Source of the DNA: Spinellus fusiger
Taxonomy: Eukaryota > Mucoromycota > Mucoromycetes > Mucorales > Phycomycetaceae
Length of the DNA stretch: 64,000 nt
Assembly (NCBI GenBank): GCA_025094145.1
Contig: JALLLS010000003.1
Span: 310,001-374,000 of the forward strand
Direction of reading: 5' to 3'
Numbering within the stretch: the first letter of the stretch is position 1; each line of letters opens with the position of its first letter. A model generated the notes under the pieces. The model saw only the letters and a program-made list of their open reading frames with translations, was not told where the DNA came from and ran no database searches. The position numbers and the translations under genes are program-made. Shown in pieces: positions 47,142 through 59,655 of this stretch.

Positions 47142-48360
47142 TTACATTAGACGGATACGATGATGGCGACCAATCTCTGTGATAGCATCAACACTTTCTG
47201 GATCCATTGAGAATACTTCAATGTTTGATTTCATACGCTCTACTGCCACCGACTTGGGAATAACTAGTATATACGAGTGAGTTGAGTATCTTATTGTATG
47301 GCATGTCCTGCTTTTGTTTGTTGAGTTACCACTGTATCCACGAGCAACACCCCAGTTTATCAATACTTGAGAAGGTGTCTTTCCATACTTCTCAGCAGCC
47401 TTTACTACCTACAAGCACACATATTAAAGTAAATAACAGACGAGTCAAGATAGTTCATCTCTTCTACACAACAACAACAACAAAAAGAGAAAAAGCAGAT
47501 GGACTCAATACTTACTGCTGGTTCCTCAAACAAATTGACTTTTCCTTTACCAAACTTATCTGGATTTCCCAGTGGAGAGTATCCAGTGCACAAAATACCG
47601 TTTTCTTTGCAAAAGGCAAGTATTTCTTCCTGAACCATGCATGGATGAATCTCCATTTGCAATACAGCAGGAGGTATTTCACACTGACTCAAGATCTCTT
47701 TCAACATTGGAATAGTGAAATTGGAAACACCCAATGTCTTTGTCAGTCCTTCTTTCACCAATTGCTCCATAGCCCTCCATGTATCAATGAGTGGCACATC
47801 GATGCACTTAAGATCATTGTCAGCATCTTTCTTGCGCAAGTTTTCAAACTCAAACCCAGTAAACCTCCATGCCATAGGCCAATGAATCATATACATGTCA
47901 AGGTAATCAAGTCCAAGCTGTTTTAGAGATGCCTCAATGGCAGGACGCACATAGCGAGGTTCATGGAATGATTGTGCAAGCTTTGCATTGATAAAGAACT
48001 CTTCTCTTGGTACATTACTGTCTTTGATAGCTTGACCAAGGGAATGTTCTGTTCCATCTAATTTGAAGAATTAGAATTAGAATTAAAAATAAGTAATAAT
48101 AAGACAAGATGTAGTCATTATTGTATTACTTACAACTGTAGGCAGTATCAAAAAAGCGGTAGCCTACCTTAATTGCCTCTTTCGATGCTAAATACATGGC
48201 CTTTGCATTGTCTTTTCCACTAAATGTACCATAACCAATGACTGGCATATGGTGGCCAGTGTTCAACTGATGTAAAGAAGAAAGCCGATGTATGAGTCTT
48301 GAACAAGTATGATTGTTCTTTGAAGAGACTCACCTGAAATGTGGGCATGGTTTGGCTCAT
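47142..48360 (-). CDS. Aldo-keto reductase, C-terminus probably frameshifted
   Basis: Five exons (48360-48334, 48266-48134, 48057-47516, 47408-47330, 47263-47142) give 300 residues. The AKR signature is complete: VIGYGT, RFFDTAYSYG (catalytic Asp and Tyr), INAKL (Lys), YMIHWP (His), GVSNFT, EIHPC, YSPLGNP and VIPKSV. It should reduce aldehydes or ketones with NADPH; the substrate is unknown. The frame stops at RIRLM, but in the next frame about 35 more codons remain open (YDFRWHTTHRFYIN...EEHTHERK, stop near 47030), matching the kind of C-terminal end AKRs have. One missing base near 47145 would explain this. The active-site residues are upstream, so a shortened enzyme could still fold, but the C-terminal loop shapes the substrate pocket. 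Confidence 0.88.
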
Positions 48361-48829
48361 GATAAAATAAAGATCAAGTTGAAGAAGAGAGTAAAAAAAA
48401 AAGATGGACAGATATGACTTAGTTTACTTTTTATAGGGCGCTTTATAGGGCGATCTTTTTTCTTTTTCTTTCTTTTTTTTTGTTAGTATCATTGACATAT
48501 TTTCATCCAAGTAACGAGGCAACAGCCATGTCTACTACAGTCAAAGTTTTTCAAGAAAGAGACTTGTTTTGTAGGTAATAAATCAACCTTGGATTTCTAC
48601 TATTAGTGTTATAGGTTAAAATGCACCAGAACATGCCTATCCGGGGATTTATATTCCTTTTAAGATTTATTACATAGTTTATGTATCGGAGATTCTTTAG
48701 CTTTATCTTTTGGAATGAACCCTATCCTACACACCAATGGGTTTCTCTGACTCATAAAGTGTTTTTTGGCGGACAAATAAAGTGTCCTATTCTTCTTAAA
48801 CAGAATATTTGACCCATTTACAGATTATT
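48361..48829. other. Intergenic up to the inverted-repeat region
   Basis: Contains the promoter of the AKR gene. 48735-48770 (CTACACACCAATGGGTTTCT) could be a very worn end of a CACACC-family element. Nothing else is supported. Confidence 0.4.
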
Positions 48830-48830
48830 A

Positions 48831-50150
48831 CACTCTTTCCGGAAATTATTGGTTCAAAAATAAAAATGAATTTGGTGCACAAATAGTTGTGAAATTTGGT
48901 GCACTTTTATACTGAATTTTATTATTATTATAAATAAACAACCATTCAACATTGAACATGGATCAATTTATTTACCAAGATGGAAGTGGGAATCTTTACA
49001 ACGAAGAGGAGGGGGTTCAGTTGCTATTCTGGATATGGAAGTGGGCAATGAGCAATACCCGCTGCACAACGTCACAAACCTTAGACACTACATGGAACTG
49101 AAGCCTCCGGAAAAGCAGGTCAAGGACAATAGGCTTGACAAATTAGATGATGGCATCATCAAAAATGAACAGGTTGCAAAAGCGAGCTATTGTTCATATA
49201 TAAAAGAGGATAAAGATAGGGGGGTTTTTTTTATTGGGTGTATGAGAAGCAACTTAGTGTCCGTACTGCTTGCAAAAAAGTTAATATACCTCCCAGCACT
49301 GACCAAAACTAGTTCAAAAAAGGAACAGAGAGTTCAAATAAGGATGAGGACTTACCTCAAAGGAAAGATGGTGGTGGTTCGAATAGTAATCCAGCTGGAA
49401 GACCACCTAAATGTTACAAAGAACACATGGATTTTGTGGTTGACATGATAGATGAAAAGCCAGATATTGTCTTTGAGGAAATGATGGAGCAGTTGAATGC
49501 CTGTTTTATGAGTCTTGGAATCAAGAAGTCTACTTTGCATGACTTCCTCACCAAGAAATGTCATTTCACACTCAAGAGAGCCCATTTCCATTCAGTATAG
49601 CAAAGCAGTTCCAAAAAGATTAAAGAAAGGTACAACTGAGTTACTCGTTGGCAGGAAACCAACATGGATTTTTTGAGCAACTATGTTTTCATTGACAAAG
49701 CAGGTTTGAAGAAAAGAATAACAGTAAGTGGTCCCATCCAGAGTCGAAAAGGTAAAGGTGGGACTGAATTTGATCATGGACAATGCCCCTACCCATAAAA
49801 ATAGGGACATTCAGCTTTACATTGAGGGTAGAGGGTATTGCTGTGTCCATCTTCCACCTTATTTGCCTGAGCTTAATCCTATTGAGCAGTTCTGGTCAGC
49901 TGTAAAGAGTAGACTCAAAAGAGAAGCTCTTTTGGATGAGGAAACATTATCCTCAAGGATATCAGATTCTTTGTAATAAAGTGCTGCTCAGTGTCTTTCA
50001 AGGATTCTGTAGATACTCCCAGTCCAGATTTGACGATTGTTTAGAAAGAGTATGTTTATAATAAATTCATTTTTTTTGGTGCACTTAGTGTATTCCACTT
50101 TTGCACCAAATTTATTTTGATTTTTGCACCAATAATTTCCAGAAAGAGTG
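48831..50150 (+). mobile_element. TA-flanked DDE transposon, left copy
   Basis: Ends are CACTCTTTCCGGAAATTATT and the inverse of CACTCTTTCTGGAAATTATT, with TA at 48829-48830 and 50151-50152. The broken transposase shows MDFVVDMIDEKPDI, KKSTLHDFL, then MDNAPTHKNRDIQLYIEG and LPPYLPELNPIEQFW, which is the DDE_3 catalytic core (Asp of DNAPTH, Glu of NPIEQFW). Frames change several times, so no full enzyme can be made. Element length is 1,320 bases. Confidence 0.9.
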
Positions 50151-52148
50151 TATGTTATGTAATAAAGCTGAGACATCTTTTGGATAGCGCTTATATCGTC
50201 TATCAAGAAATATGCCAAGATTATCGAAGAACAAGTATATTAGATAGCTAATATTAATATGAAAAAGGGTATCAAATACCATCTTATATGAGATAATAAA
50301 GCTGTTTTTCGCTCGTTGTTAAGTATTGTTGAACTGTCTGAGAAGCAGCCGTTTGCTTAGAGAAGTTAATAGATAAAGAACAAGTGCTTAAAGCATCTAA
50401 ATCTGTCGTTGTATCCTGTACCTCCTGTCCGACCCTTTTCCAGCGTTGCCGTAACACTATCAAACCGTTGCACTACACACCAGAAGATTTTTGGGATATG
50501 TATGTTTGGGCAAGGGGTTCGTTCTTTAAGACACACAGGACCTCGGAGAAAGGCAAGCTGCTCTTGTATATGTAGGAGTTGGGTTAGCTCTTGTGTGGCG
50601 TGTCGGGAGAACTCGGCTCTTATGGCTGTGGGAACTATGGTTGTAGTAGTCTGGAAGGGACACTCTGGAAAAGGGTCTGTAGAGACACGAGAGAAGAGAT
50701 AACGGTAATCTTCCTACCGACGGACCAACGAAAGGGACAAACAAAGAGAACAAAACAGGAACAGAGCAAGAACCAATAACTAAACTTGATCTTGGGTCTA
50801 AACTACCCTACTTTAGGAATCCAAGTATTTGATGAACTTCTCTCCTTTTTTATTGAAATGTGCAATTGGCTATTATAAATACAGTATCTCTCGAAATTAT
50901 TCACGCACTTGACGAAAAAAAATTCAAGCACAAAATGAATAAAAATTCGTGCATTGATGTTTAAACAGAAAGTCGATTTAATAAACATCAATGCACGAAT
51001 TTTTATTCATTTTGTGCTTGAATTTTTTTTCGTCAAGTGCGTGAATAATTTCGAGAGATACTGTACTACTTTTCTGAAACATTCCATTATTCTAACTACT
51101 TTAGCAACTTCATCATATCCCACTTCTTCCACAGCCATCTATGCGAATAGGTGACGTATCTCCACCTATTCTACAGATATATAAAAAAAATCCTGAGAAT
51201 AAAATCGCAATATTATTATGATTAGCTAATGTGTTTGAAAATGCTTGTTTGTTGTCTAAATGAGCTATTTCAAACTCTACTTGCCCGTTTAAGCAATGGC
51301 TACTGACTTTGAAATCAAAAAGTATAGAATTGGCTGTAAAGATAAGAGATAGAACAAGAATCACCCCGAAATTACAACTCAGTCACTGATATTCTTCTCT
51401 TAACATAATGTGTTATCCATAAGCCCACAGTATTTGCAGTATACCACTGCTTAAGAAAGAGGTGTATTATAGAACACACAGAATTAACTCTAGTGGTCAT
51501 TGTCCATAAAATAGAACTAAGATCACTTATATTAAGAACTGTATAGTCATTTATTAACTCAATATCTATAATCACCTCAATTATCTCATTGTAACTTGTA
51601 TCAACAGTGGTGCTTAATGATAACAAGGTATTGTTTCTAATACTGGACTTTAAGCTCAAGGCAAATAGAGTGTGAGTTGTTTGACTTGTGGGTTTTATGA
51701 GTGGAGACTAGTGTATAAATTACCAGAATAGAAAGAAATATTATTATTTGTTTTGATAATCCCCTCCTTTTGTTATTTTTCACACTACCCATACAACTTA
51801 ACACCCAAGTACTTGTCAAGATGAACATAAATAAACAAGGTAATGTGCCATTATTAACAAAGAGAAACAATAGAAGGAGGTGATAGACACTACCAAGAAC
51901 TATTCTAGTGATAAAAAGGTAAGCAGTGTCTTCATCTCGGTTATGGCTTATTCTAATGTACAAGACACTCAGTGTATTGGTATTAGGCAAGTAAAGACTC
52001 CATTCAAGTCAGTCTCAGGTGGTCTTCTATACTGTCTAGAGTGTCTAAAGTATACTCCTAAGCATAGTTATCTATCTCCCAAAAATAAAACATAAGGATT
52101 TTAGGGTGTGGATTCTATTGCTATGAGGGAATACACCTATAACAGCAG
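48832..52148 (+). repeat. Left arm of a 3.3-kb inverted repeat
   Basis: Every position x in this arm pairs with 108487 minus x in the right arm (56339-59655). I checked bases at both boundaries: the match begins at ACTCTTTCCGGAAATTATTG and ends after GGAATACACCTATAACAGCAG. All ORFs above 60 codons within the arm recur with identical translations on the other strand of the right arm. The arm comprises one TA-flanked transposon (48831-50150), 325 bases of linker, and most of a CACACC-family copy with a hairpin MITE. Confidence 0.95.
50882..51063. mobile_element. 182-bp near-perfect hairpin MITE, left copy
   Basis: Begins CAGTATCTCTCGAAATTATT and is an almost perfect palindrome of about 82-base arms around a loop AACAGAAAGTCGATTTAA. 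TA flanks both sides (50880-50881, 51064-51065). CAGT ends and a TA target are typical of Tc1/mariner MITEs. The empty site is visible in the related copy near 19950. Confidence 0.95.
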
Positions 52149-52222
52149 TGACTATAGTAATGATATATTATTAGCTACAGTATTACTAGCTATATTTTTA
52201 TGATAAACAATTTTATTCATCA

Positions 52223-52501
52223 TGTCGTCTTTGGCTTTAACCAAAGGAAATCCGGACAGTTCAAAGAGTAAACAAAGTCTGGTCTTTATTGATGGGTCTT
52301 TCTCTCTTCTTTTATACTTTTCTAATTGATATTGTCTACTAATAAAAGCTATGGAAAGCCCCCTCTTGATAGAGTATCATCCCTTAGATATACGCCTTGC
52401 TAACTAACGCATCTTCTACCATGTGGTCCCGTTTAGGCAGTTTGTGTTTCTATTGACTGGGATAATTGATAGTTCTATTTATGAAAAGTGATTATCTGAC
52501 A
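52223..52501. repeat. LTR-like insert, fourth copy
   Basis: A 279-base unit starting TGTCGTCTTTGGC and ending TTATCTGACA; close relative of 35867-36166, more distant from 17962 and 29478. TGTC...GACA ends suggest a solo LTR. Here it lies in the single-copy spacer, just inside the arm boundary. Confidence 0.6.
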
Positions 52502-52937
52502 GCTATGATATTATTCATCAACAATATATTTTTATTGATAATACAATTTGATATTGAAATATTCTATAAAAAGAAATAATAAATTGGATATCCATAAACC
52601 TTTTAATTTTAAACACAGTTCCATAGAAGGTGCGTTTTCTTTTACGTAAAAGGAAGGAGATATCACCGCTTAAAAACCAGAAAAATCTTTGGGAGTATAA
52701 TGAAATCTAAGGTTTGTTCTTGAATGAAGAGTAGTTACTTCAGCCCAGTTGAAGAATCATAGAACAAATCAAAAAAATATTTATGATAAAATATAATTTC
52801 CTATTTTAATGTAATGAGACATTATTTTTTCATATAAATATAAACTTATTCTCGTAATCTACATGATAAAAGTATCTCCTTGCACAAACAGGTTTTAATT
52901 CTACTCTCTTCCTGTTTTATTCTCGAGAAAATCAACA

Positions 52938-54795
52938 ATGTCCACACAAGCAGTGATCTCAAAGGTATTTCTTTTATAGAATTTTATAGAATGTTATAAC
53001 ATAGCCCTAATTTAACACGTTCATCTTTTATAGTTATCTGATCCAGAACTGTTTCGTCAAAAGGCATTCATTAACAACGAGTGGGTGGGCTCTGATGATA
53101 CATTTGATGTCTATGGTAGTGTACTTGCATTATTATTGTTGTTTGTACAGAGAGAACAATCTCTCTTCTTATTATTCATATGTACTTACTGGTATTACCT
53201 TTAGATCCTGCAACAAACCAAGTAATTGGCAGTGTACCAGACTTGGGAGTTACAGAAACAAAAGAAGCAATTATCCATGCATCTAATGCCTTCAAGACCT
53301 GGTCGCGCACAACAGCAAAAGTGCGTCATGATTTACTCAAGAAATGGTCTGATGCTATTATGACACACCAACAAGACATTGCTACTCTCTTGACATGGGA
53401 GAATGGCAAATTAGAGAAAGAAGCTCGGGGTGAAGTTGCTTATGGTGCCACGCTAATTGAGTGGTATGCAGAGGAGGCTATTCGAGCCTATAGCCAAGTT
53501 ATTCCTTCTTTCGCCTCTGATCAAAGATCCATTACTATTAAGCAACCTGTGGGCGTGTCTGGTATTATTACACCATGGAGTAAGTTAATGATAGAATAAC
53601 GTTTACTTGGGAAAAATTAATACTCATCAACAAATGATAGACTTCCCTATCAATATGATTACTATTAAGGTATCTACTGCTCTTGCTGCTGGATGTACTG
53701 TGGTTATCAAACCTGCTGCAGAAACTCCTTATTCTGCACTGGCGCTATGTGAATTGGCAAAGCGTGTAGGCATTCCTGCTGGTGTGATAAATATGGTCAC
53801 AACTGATAAACATGTTTCCGAGGTTGGCAAAGAATTGTGCACAAACCCAACAGTGCGCAATATTTCATTCACTGGATCTGTAAGTTTTATTTTTATTAAT
53901 TGAAGTTGTAAAAGAAAAATGCATTCGCTTATATTTAATATCTAGACTCAAGTTGGTAAACTATTAACAGCGCAATCTTCTTCGACAATGAAGAGAGTGT
54001 CCATGGAGCTTGGTGGAAATGCACCTTTTATTGTGTTTGATGATGCCGATATTGATGCAGCTGTACAACGTAAGATGAATGCTATGTGTCACTATATAAC
54101 TACTAATCTTCTGCTTGTATAGATCTCATATTCATGAAATTTAGATGTATGGGACAAATTTGTGTCTCCCCTAACCGTGTTTATGTTCAAAAGAACATCT
54201 ACGATGAATTTGTTCGAAGATTAGAAGAAAATGTACGCGGCTTTAAAGTAGGCAGTGGATTTGACAAGAGCAGTACTCATGGGCCAATGATCAACGAGAA
54301 GGCAGTAAAAAAAGTTAAAGGCCTTGTGGATGATGCCCTGGAGAAGGAGCTACTGTCATTGTAGGTGGCAAACATCTTGGTGGCAACTTCTTTGAACCCA
54401 CCATCCTTACTGGCATGACAGCTGACATGAGAATTGCCAAGGAGGAGATATTTGGACCTGTTGCTGCTTGTTTGAGTTTTCAACAGAAGAAGAGTTATTG
54501 AGCTGGCAAATGATACACCTTTTGGACTGGCAGGCTACTTTTATTCTCGTGACATTGGAAGAGTGTGGAGAGTAGCAGAGGCATTGGAGACTGGTATGGT
54601 GGGAGTAAACTCAGTCAGTATTGGCAGCACCTCGACACCTTTTGGTGGTGTGAAAGAAAGTGGCATAGGCAGAGAAGGTATATATTATTTTTGGTTCTTC
54701 TATTGTTCTGATGTACCTAACAATCATTTTCAGGTGGTAGCTATGGACTGGATGAGTACCTAAACATTAAGTACATTAGCATGGGTGGAATATAA
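52938..54795 (+). pseudogene. Aldehyde dehydrogenase, SSADH-like, with three frameshifts
   Basis: Seven exons (52938-52964, 53034-53115, 53205-53579, 53641-53879, 53946-54069, 54123-54677, 54734-54795) follow an NAD(P)-dependent aldehyde dehydrogenase of about 488 residues. Motifs: [64 protein letters not shown] (general-base Glu) and MGQICVSPNR (catalytic Cys), then [16 protein letters not shown] and [16 protein letters not shown]. The set resembles succinate-semialdehyde dehydrogenase. In exon 6, homologous frames are each one base out at about 54343, 54479 and 54496, so the reading frame breaks at [11 protein letters not shown] then stop. The three -1 shifts restore frame for the end. Decay or sequencing errors could both explain this. 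It lies between the inverted arms. Confidence 0.85.
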
Positions 54796-54822
54796 AGGCT
54801 TTAAAATGCTATCATAAAGTGA

Positions 54823-56080
54823 CCCGACAAATGTAATCGACCATTTCAAATTCAGGGCTATTTTTATACCAAAAATAATAAACATTATTCTTTCTATCTT
54901 CATAACAATTCTTTTTCTCTAATGTCTGACTCATCTAACACTATAAACATCTTCAATAAGACCCCTGAGATGTATGGGAAATAGACAAGCCTCGAGACTC
55001 GTTCAGCCATTCTCCATGAGGTGCTGAACATGAATACCACTCTGGCCGAGGCATCTCGTATGTTCAATGTTCCCTACAGTGTTGTAGGGAGCATTGTGAG
55101 ACAATTAAAGAAGACAGGCATAGTAGTGTCTTCTCCCAAGAGTGGATGACAAAGAAAGTTGGATGACAGGGCTTTACGATGGTTGAGAAAAACAGTAGTC
55201 AGTGATTCTCATCAGACCAAGGAGGCCATTAGGGCAAGCATGGTCATTAAGGTATCAGACAAGACTCCAGTGGGCCCGTGAGCAGATTGGTTGGACCCAT
55301 GAGCAGTGACAAGGGGTTGTATGGTCCAATGAGTCCAGAGTGGAACTGATGAGCTATGACAGGGGTGCAAAAGTCATCAGGAAGACTGGTACGGCCTTTG
55401 AGCCTAAGAATGTCCTATAAATGAGGAAGTTTGGAGGTGGTGGAGTGATGGTATGGGGCTGTTTCAGCGGGGAGGGTGTTGGGAGATTGATCGTAATAGA
55501 GGGTAAGATAAACTCCGTCAAGTACATCAATGTCTTGGGAGAAGTCTACTGCCATGAACTCAAGTATCTCTCTCTCTCCTAAACCCTGGAGTCAGTTACC
55601 GCCTACAGGAGGACAATGATAGACCCCATACAAGCAGGGCAACTCGTGAATGGAAGGCAGCAAAGACTGTGGAAACTCTTCCTTACTGGCCCTCACAAAG
55701 TCTCGATCTCAATCCATTGAGCATTTATGGGCCCACCTCAAGAAGTTTATTAGGAAGAACAGGAGGGTATATTCCACCAAGGAGAAGTTGGAGGCGGCCC
55801 TGATGCTAGAATGGGGTAAAATATCGAAGGAAGTGACAGACACCCTCATTGCCAGCATGAGGCGGAGATGCCAGGCCATCATTGATGCCAAGGGTGGCCA
55901 CAGTGGCTATTAAGTGGCCTTTTAATAAAACTTTCTTCTTGTATTTTAAACACTCTTCTATGTATCTGTTGAAAGTTTTGTCTTTAGCTAATGAATTCAT
56001 GAAGTTATAACACTATTAAGATAAAGTATGAATCCAAAAAAGAAAATCTGCATTTAAAACCATCGATTACATTTGTCAGG
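54823..56080 (+). mobile_element. Tc1/mariner element downstream of ALDH, degenerate
   Basis: Left end CCCGACAAATGTAATCGA and right end inverse of CCTGACAAATGTAATCGA; TA follows on the right, GA precedes on the left (worn target). It starts 27 bases after the ALDH stop. The plus strand keeps transposase pieces: TRSAILHEVLNMNTTLAEAS and KLDDRALRWLRKTVVSDS (helix-turn-helix part), YWPSQSLDLNP and the end LEAALMLEWGKISKEVTDTL, ASMRRRCQAIIDAKGG. Multiple frame breaks and stops make it inactive. Relics of the same family are at 7496, 60400 and 62030. Confidence 0.85.
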
Positions 56081-56127
56081 TAGCTTTAATAATTGTAGTA
56101 AGAGATATACTTTGTTTATATTAAGTA

Positions 56128-58011
56128 CACACCAAGAGATTTTTCTGGCTTGTAAGCAGTAACACGATCTCCCCTTTACGTCCATCCCGAATTTTGCCCT
56201 TGTATGGACCGGTGTTTAAAATCAAAAGGTTTGCAAGTATCCAAATCATTATTTCCTTTTGTGGATACCTCAATATCAAACTGTATTATCAATGGAATAT
56301 ATTGTTTATGAATAGCATTGTTTATTATAATATTATATCTGCTGTTATAGGTGTATTCCCTCATAGCAATAGAATCCACACCCTAAAATCCTTATGTTTT
56401 ATTTTTGGGAGATAGATAACTATGCTTAGGAGTATACTTTAGACACTCTAGACAGTATAGAAGACCACCTGAGACTGACTTGAATGGAGTCTTTACTTGC
56501 CTAATACCAATACACTGAGTGTCTTGTACATTAGAATAAGCCATAACCGAGATGAAGACACTGCTTACCTTTTTATCACTAGAATAGTTCTTGGTAGTGT
56601 CTATCACCTCCTTCTATTGTTTCTCTTTGTTAATAATGGCACATTACCTTGTTTATTTATGTTCATCTTGACAAGTACTTGGGTGTTAAGTTGTATGGGT
56701 AGTGTGAAAAATAACAAAAGGAGGGGATTATCAAAACAAATAATAATATTTCTTTCTATTCTGGTAATTTATACACTAGTCTCCACTCATAAAACCCACA
56801 AGTCAAACAACTCACACTCTATTTGCCTTGAGCTTAAAGTCCAGTATTAGAAACAATACCTTGTTATCATTAAGCACCACTGTTGATACAAGTTACAATG
56901 AGATAATTGAGGTGATTATAGATATTGAGTTAATAAATGACTATACAGTTCTTAATATAAGTGATCTTAGTTCTATTTTATGGACAATGACCACTAGAGT
57001 TAATTCTGTGTGTTCTATAATACACCTCTTTCTTAAGCAGTGGTATACTGCAAATACTGTGGGCTTATGGATAACACATTATGTTAAGAGAAGAATATCA
57101 GTGACTGAGTTGTAATTTCGGGGTGATTCTTGTTCTATCTCTTATCTTTACAGCCAATTCTATACTTTTTGATTTCAAAGTCAGTAGCCATTGCTTAAAC
57201 GGGCAAGTAGAGTTTGAAATAGCTCATTTAGACAACAAACAAGCATTTTCAAACACATTAGCTAATCATAATAATATTGCGATTTTATTCTCAGGATTTT
57301 TTTTATATATCTGTAGAATAGGTGGAGATACGTCACCTATTCGCATAGATGGCTGTGGAAGAAGTGGGATATGATGAAGTTGCTAAAGTAGTTAGAATAA
57401 TGGAATGTTTCAGAAAAGTAGTACAGTATCTCTCGAAATTATTCACGCACTTGACGAAAAAAAATTCAAGCACAAAATGAATAAAAATTCGTGCATTGAT
57501 GTTTATTAAATCGACTTTCTGTTTAAACATCAATGCACGAATTTTTATTCATTTTGTGCTTGAATTTTTTTTCGTCAAGTGCGTGAATAATTTCGAGAGA
57601 TACTGTATTTATAATAGCCAATTGCACATTTCAATAAAAAAGGAGAGAAGTTCATCAAATACTTGGATTCCTAAAGTAGGGTAGTTTAGACCCAAGATCA
57701 AGTTTAGTTATTGGTTCTTGCTCTGTTCCTGTTTTGTTCTCTTTGTTTGTCCCTTTCGTTGGTCCGTCGGTAGGAAGATTACCGTTATCTCTTCTCTCGT
57801 GTCTCTACAGACCCTTTTCCAGAGTGTCCCTTCCAGACTACTACAACCATAGTTCCCACAGCCATAAGAGCCGAGTTCTCCCGACACGCCACACAAGAGC
57901 TAACCCAACTCCTACATATACAAGAGCAGCTTGCCTTTCTCCGAGGTCCTGTGTGTCTTAAAGAACGAACCCCTTGCCCAAACATACATATCCCAAAAAT
58001 CTTCTGGTGTG
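56128..58011 (-). mobile_element. CACACC-family copy in the right arm, complete
   Basis: Both ends are present, CACACCAAGAGATTTTTCTG at 56128 and the inverse of CACACCAGAAGATTTTTGGG at 58011, each next to TA. Without the hairpin MITE it would be about 1.7 kb, the best estimate of the element's length in this family. It has no LTR-like insert, so it shows the empty site (TATCAAACTGTATTATCAAT near 56273). No ORF with a recognised domain. Confidence 0.85.
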
Positions 58012-59655
58012 TAGTGCAACGGTTTGATAGTGTTACGGCAACGCTGGAAAAGGGTCGGACAGGAGGTACAGGATACAACGACAGATTTAGATGCTTTAAG
58101 CACTTGTTCTTTATCTATTAACTTCTCTAAGCAAACGGCTGCTTCTCAGACAGTTCAACAATACTTAACAACGAGCGAAAAACAGCTTTATTATCTCATA
58201 TAAGATGGTATTTGATACCCTTTTTCATATTAATATTAGCTATCTAATATACTTGTTCTTCGATAATCTTGGCATATTTCTTGATAGACGATATAAGCGC
58301 TATCCAAAAGATGTCTCAGCTTTATTACATAACATACACTCTTTCTGGAAATTATTGGTGCAAAAATCAAAATAAATTTGGTGCAAAAGTGGAATACACT
58401 AAGTGCACCAAAAAAAATGAATTTATTATAAACATACTCTTTCTAAACAATCGTCAAATCTGGACTGGGAGTATCTACAGAATCCTTGAAAGACACTGAG
58501 CAGCACTTTATTACAAAGAATCTGATATCCTTGAGGATAATGTTTCCTCATCCAAAAGAGCTTCTCTTTTGAGTCTACTCTTTACAGCTGACCAGAACTG
58601 CTCAATAGGATTAAGCTCAGGCAAATAAGGTGGAAGATGGACACAGCAATACCCTCTACCCTCAATGTAAAGCTGAATGTCCCTATTTTTATGGGTAGGG
58701 GCATTGTCCATGATCAAATTCAGTCCCACCTTTACCTTTTCGACTCTGGATGGGACCACTTACTGTTATTCTTTTCTTCAAACCTGCTTTGTCAATGAAA
58801 ACATAGTTGCTCAAAAAATCCATGTTGGTTTCCTGCCAACGAGTAACTCAGTTGTACCTTTCTTTAATCTTTTTGGAACTGCTTTGCTATACTGAATGGA
58901 AATGGGCTCTCTTGAGTGTGAAATGACATTTCTTGGTGAGGAAGTCATGCAAAGTAGACTTCTTGATTCCAAGACTCATAAAACAGGCATTCAACTGCTC
59001 CATCATTTCCTCAAAGACAATATCTGGCTTTTCATCTATCATGTCAACCACAAAATCCATGTGTTCTTTGTAACATTTAGGTGGTCTTCCAGCTGGATTA
59101 CTATTCGAACCACCACCATCTTTCCTTTGAGGTAAGTCCTCATCCTTATTTGAACTCTCTGTTCCTTTTTTGAACTAGTTTTGGTCAGTGCTGGGAGGTA
59201 TATTAACTTTTTTGCAAGCAGTACGGACACTAAGTTGCTTCTCATACACCCAATAAAAAAAACCCCCCTATCTTTATCCTCTTTTATATATGAACAATAG
59301 CTCGCTTTTGCAACCTGTTCATTTTTGATGATGCCATCATCTAATTTGTCAAGCCTATTGTCCTTGACCTGCTTTTCCGGAGGCTTCAGTTCCATGTAGT
59401 GTCTAAGGTTTGTGACGTTGTGCAGCGGGTATTGCTCATTGCCCACTTCCATATCCAGAATAGCAACTGAACCCCCTCCTCTTCGTTGTAAAGATTCCCA
59501 CTTCCATCTTGGTAAATAAATTGATCCATGTTCAATGTTGAATGGTTGTTTATTTATAATAATAATAAAATTCAGTATAAAAGTGCACCAAATTTCACAA
59601 CTATTTGTGCACCAAATTCATTTTTATTTTTGAACCAATAATTTCCGGAAAGAGT
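56339..59655 (-). repeat. Right arm of the 3.3-kb inverted repeat
   Basis: Inverse of 48832-52148. The first mismatch outside the arm on the outer side is the terminal base of the transposon (59656, A instead of G); on the inner side identity stops after 56339. The spacer between arms is 52149-56338. Confidence 0.95.
57424..57605. mobile_element. 182-bp hairpin MITE, right copy
   Basis: Identical to 50882-51063 in inverted orientation, at the mirrored position, with TA on both sides. Because it is part of the duplicated arm, it was present before the arms became identical. Confidence 0.95.

Larger units (their letters stand above)
50476..52698 (+). mobile_element. CACACC-family copy in the left arm
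   Basis: Starts CACACCAGAAGATTTTTGGG after TA (50474-50475) and reaches a degenerate right end near 52698 (CCAGAAAAATCTTTGGGAGT). It contains a hairpin MITE at 50882-51063 and an LTR-like insert at 52223-52501. The arm identity stops at 52148, inside this copy; beyond it the left and right copies are only similar. Small ORFs here (for example KRVCRDTREEITV) are not recognised. Confidence 0.75.

Noticed and set aside
48735..48830. A full CACACC-family element starting at CTACACACCAATGGG
   Set aside because: Only the first few bases match the family consensus; no second end could be placed.
56497..57374. Transmembrane-like ORFs (117, 95 and 83 codons) in the inverted arms as genes
   Set aside because: They are in different frames, AT-driven in composition, and diverged copies at 17 and 28 kb do not keep them open.
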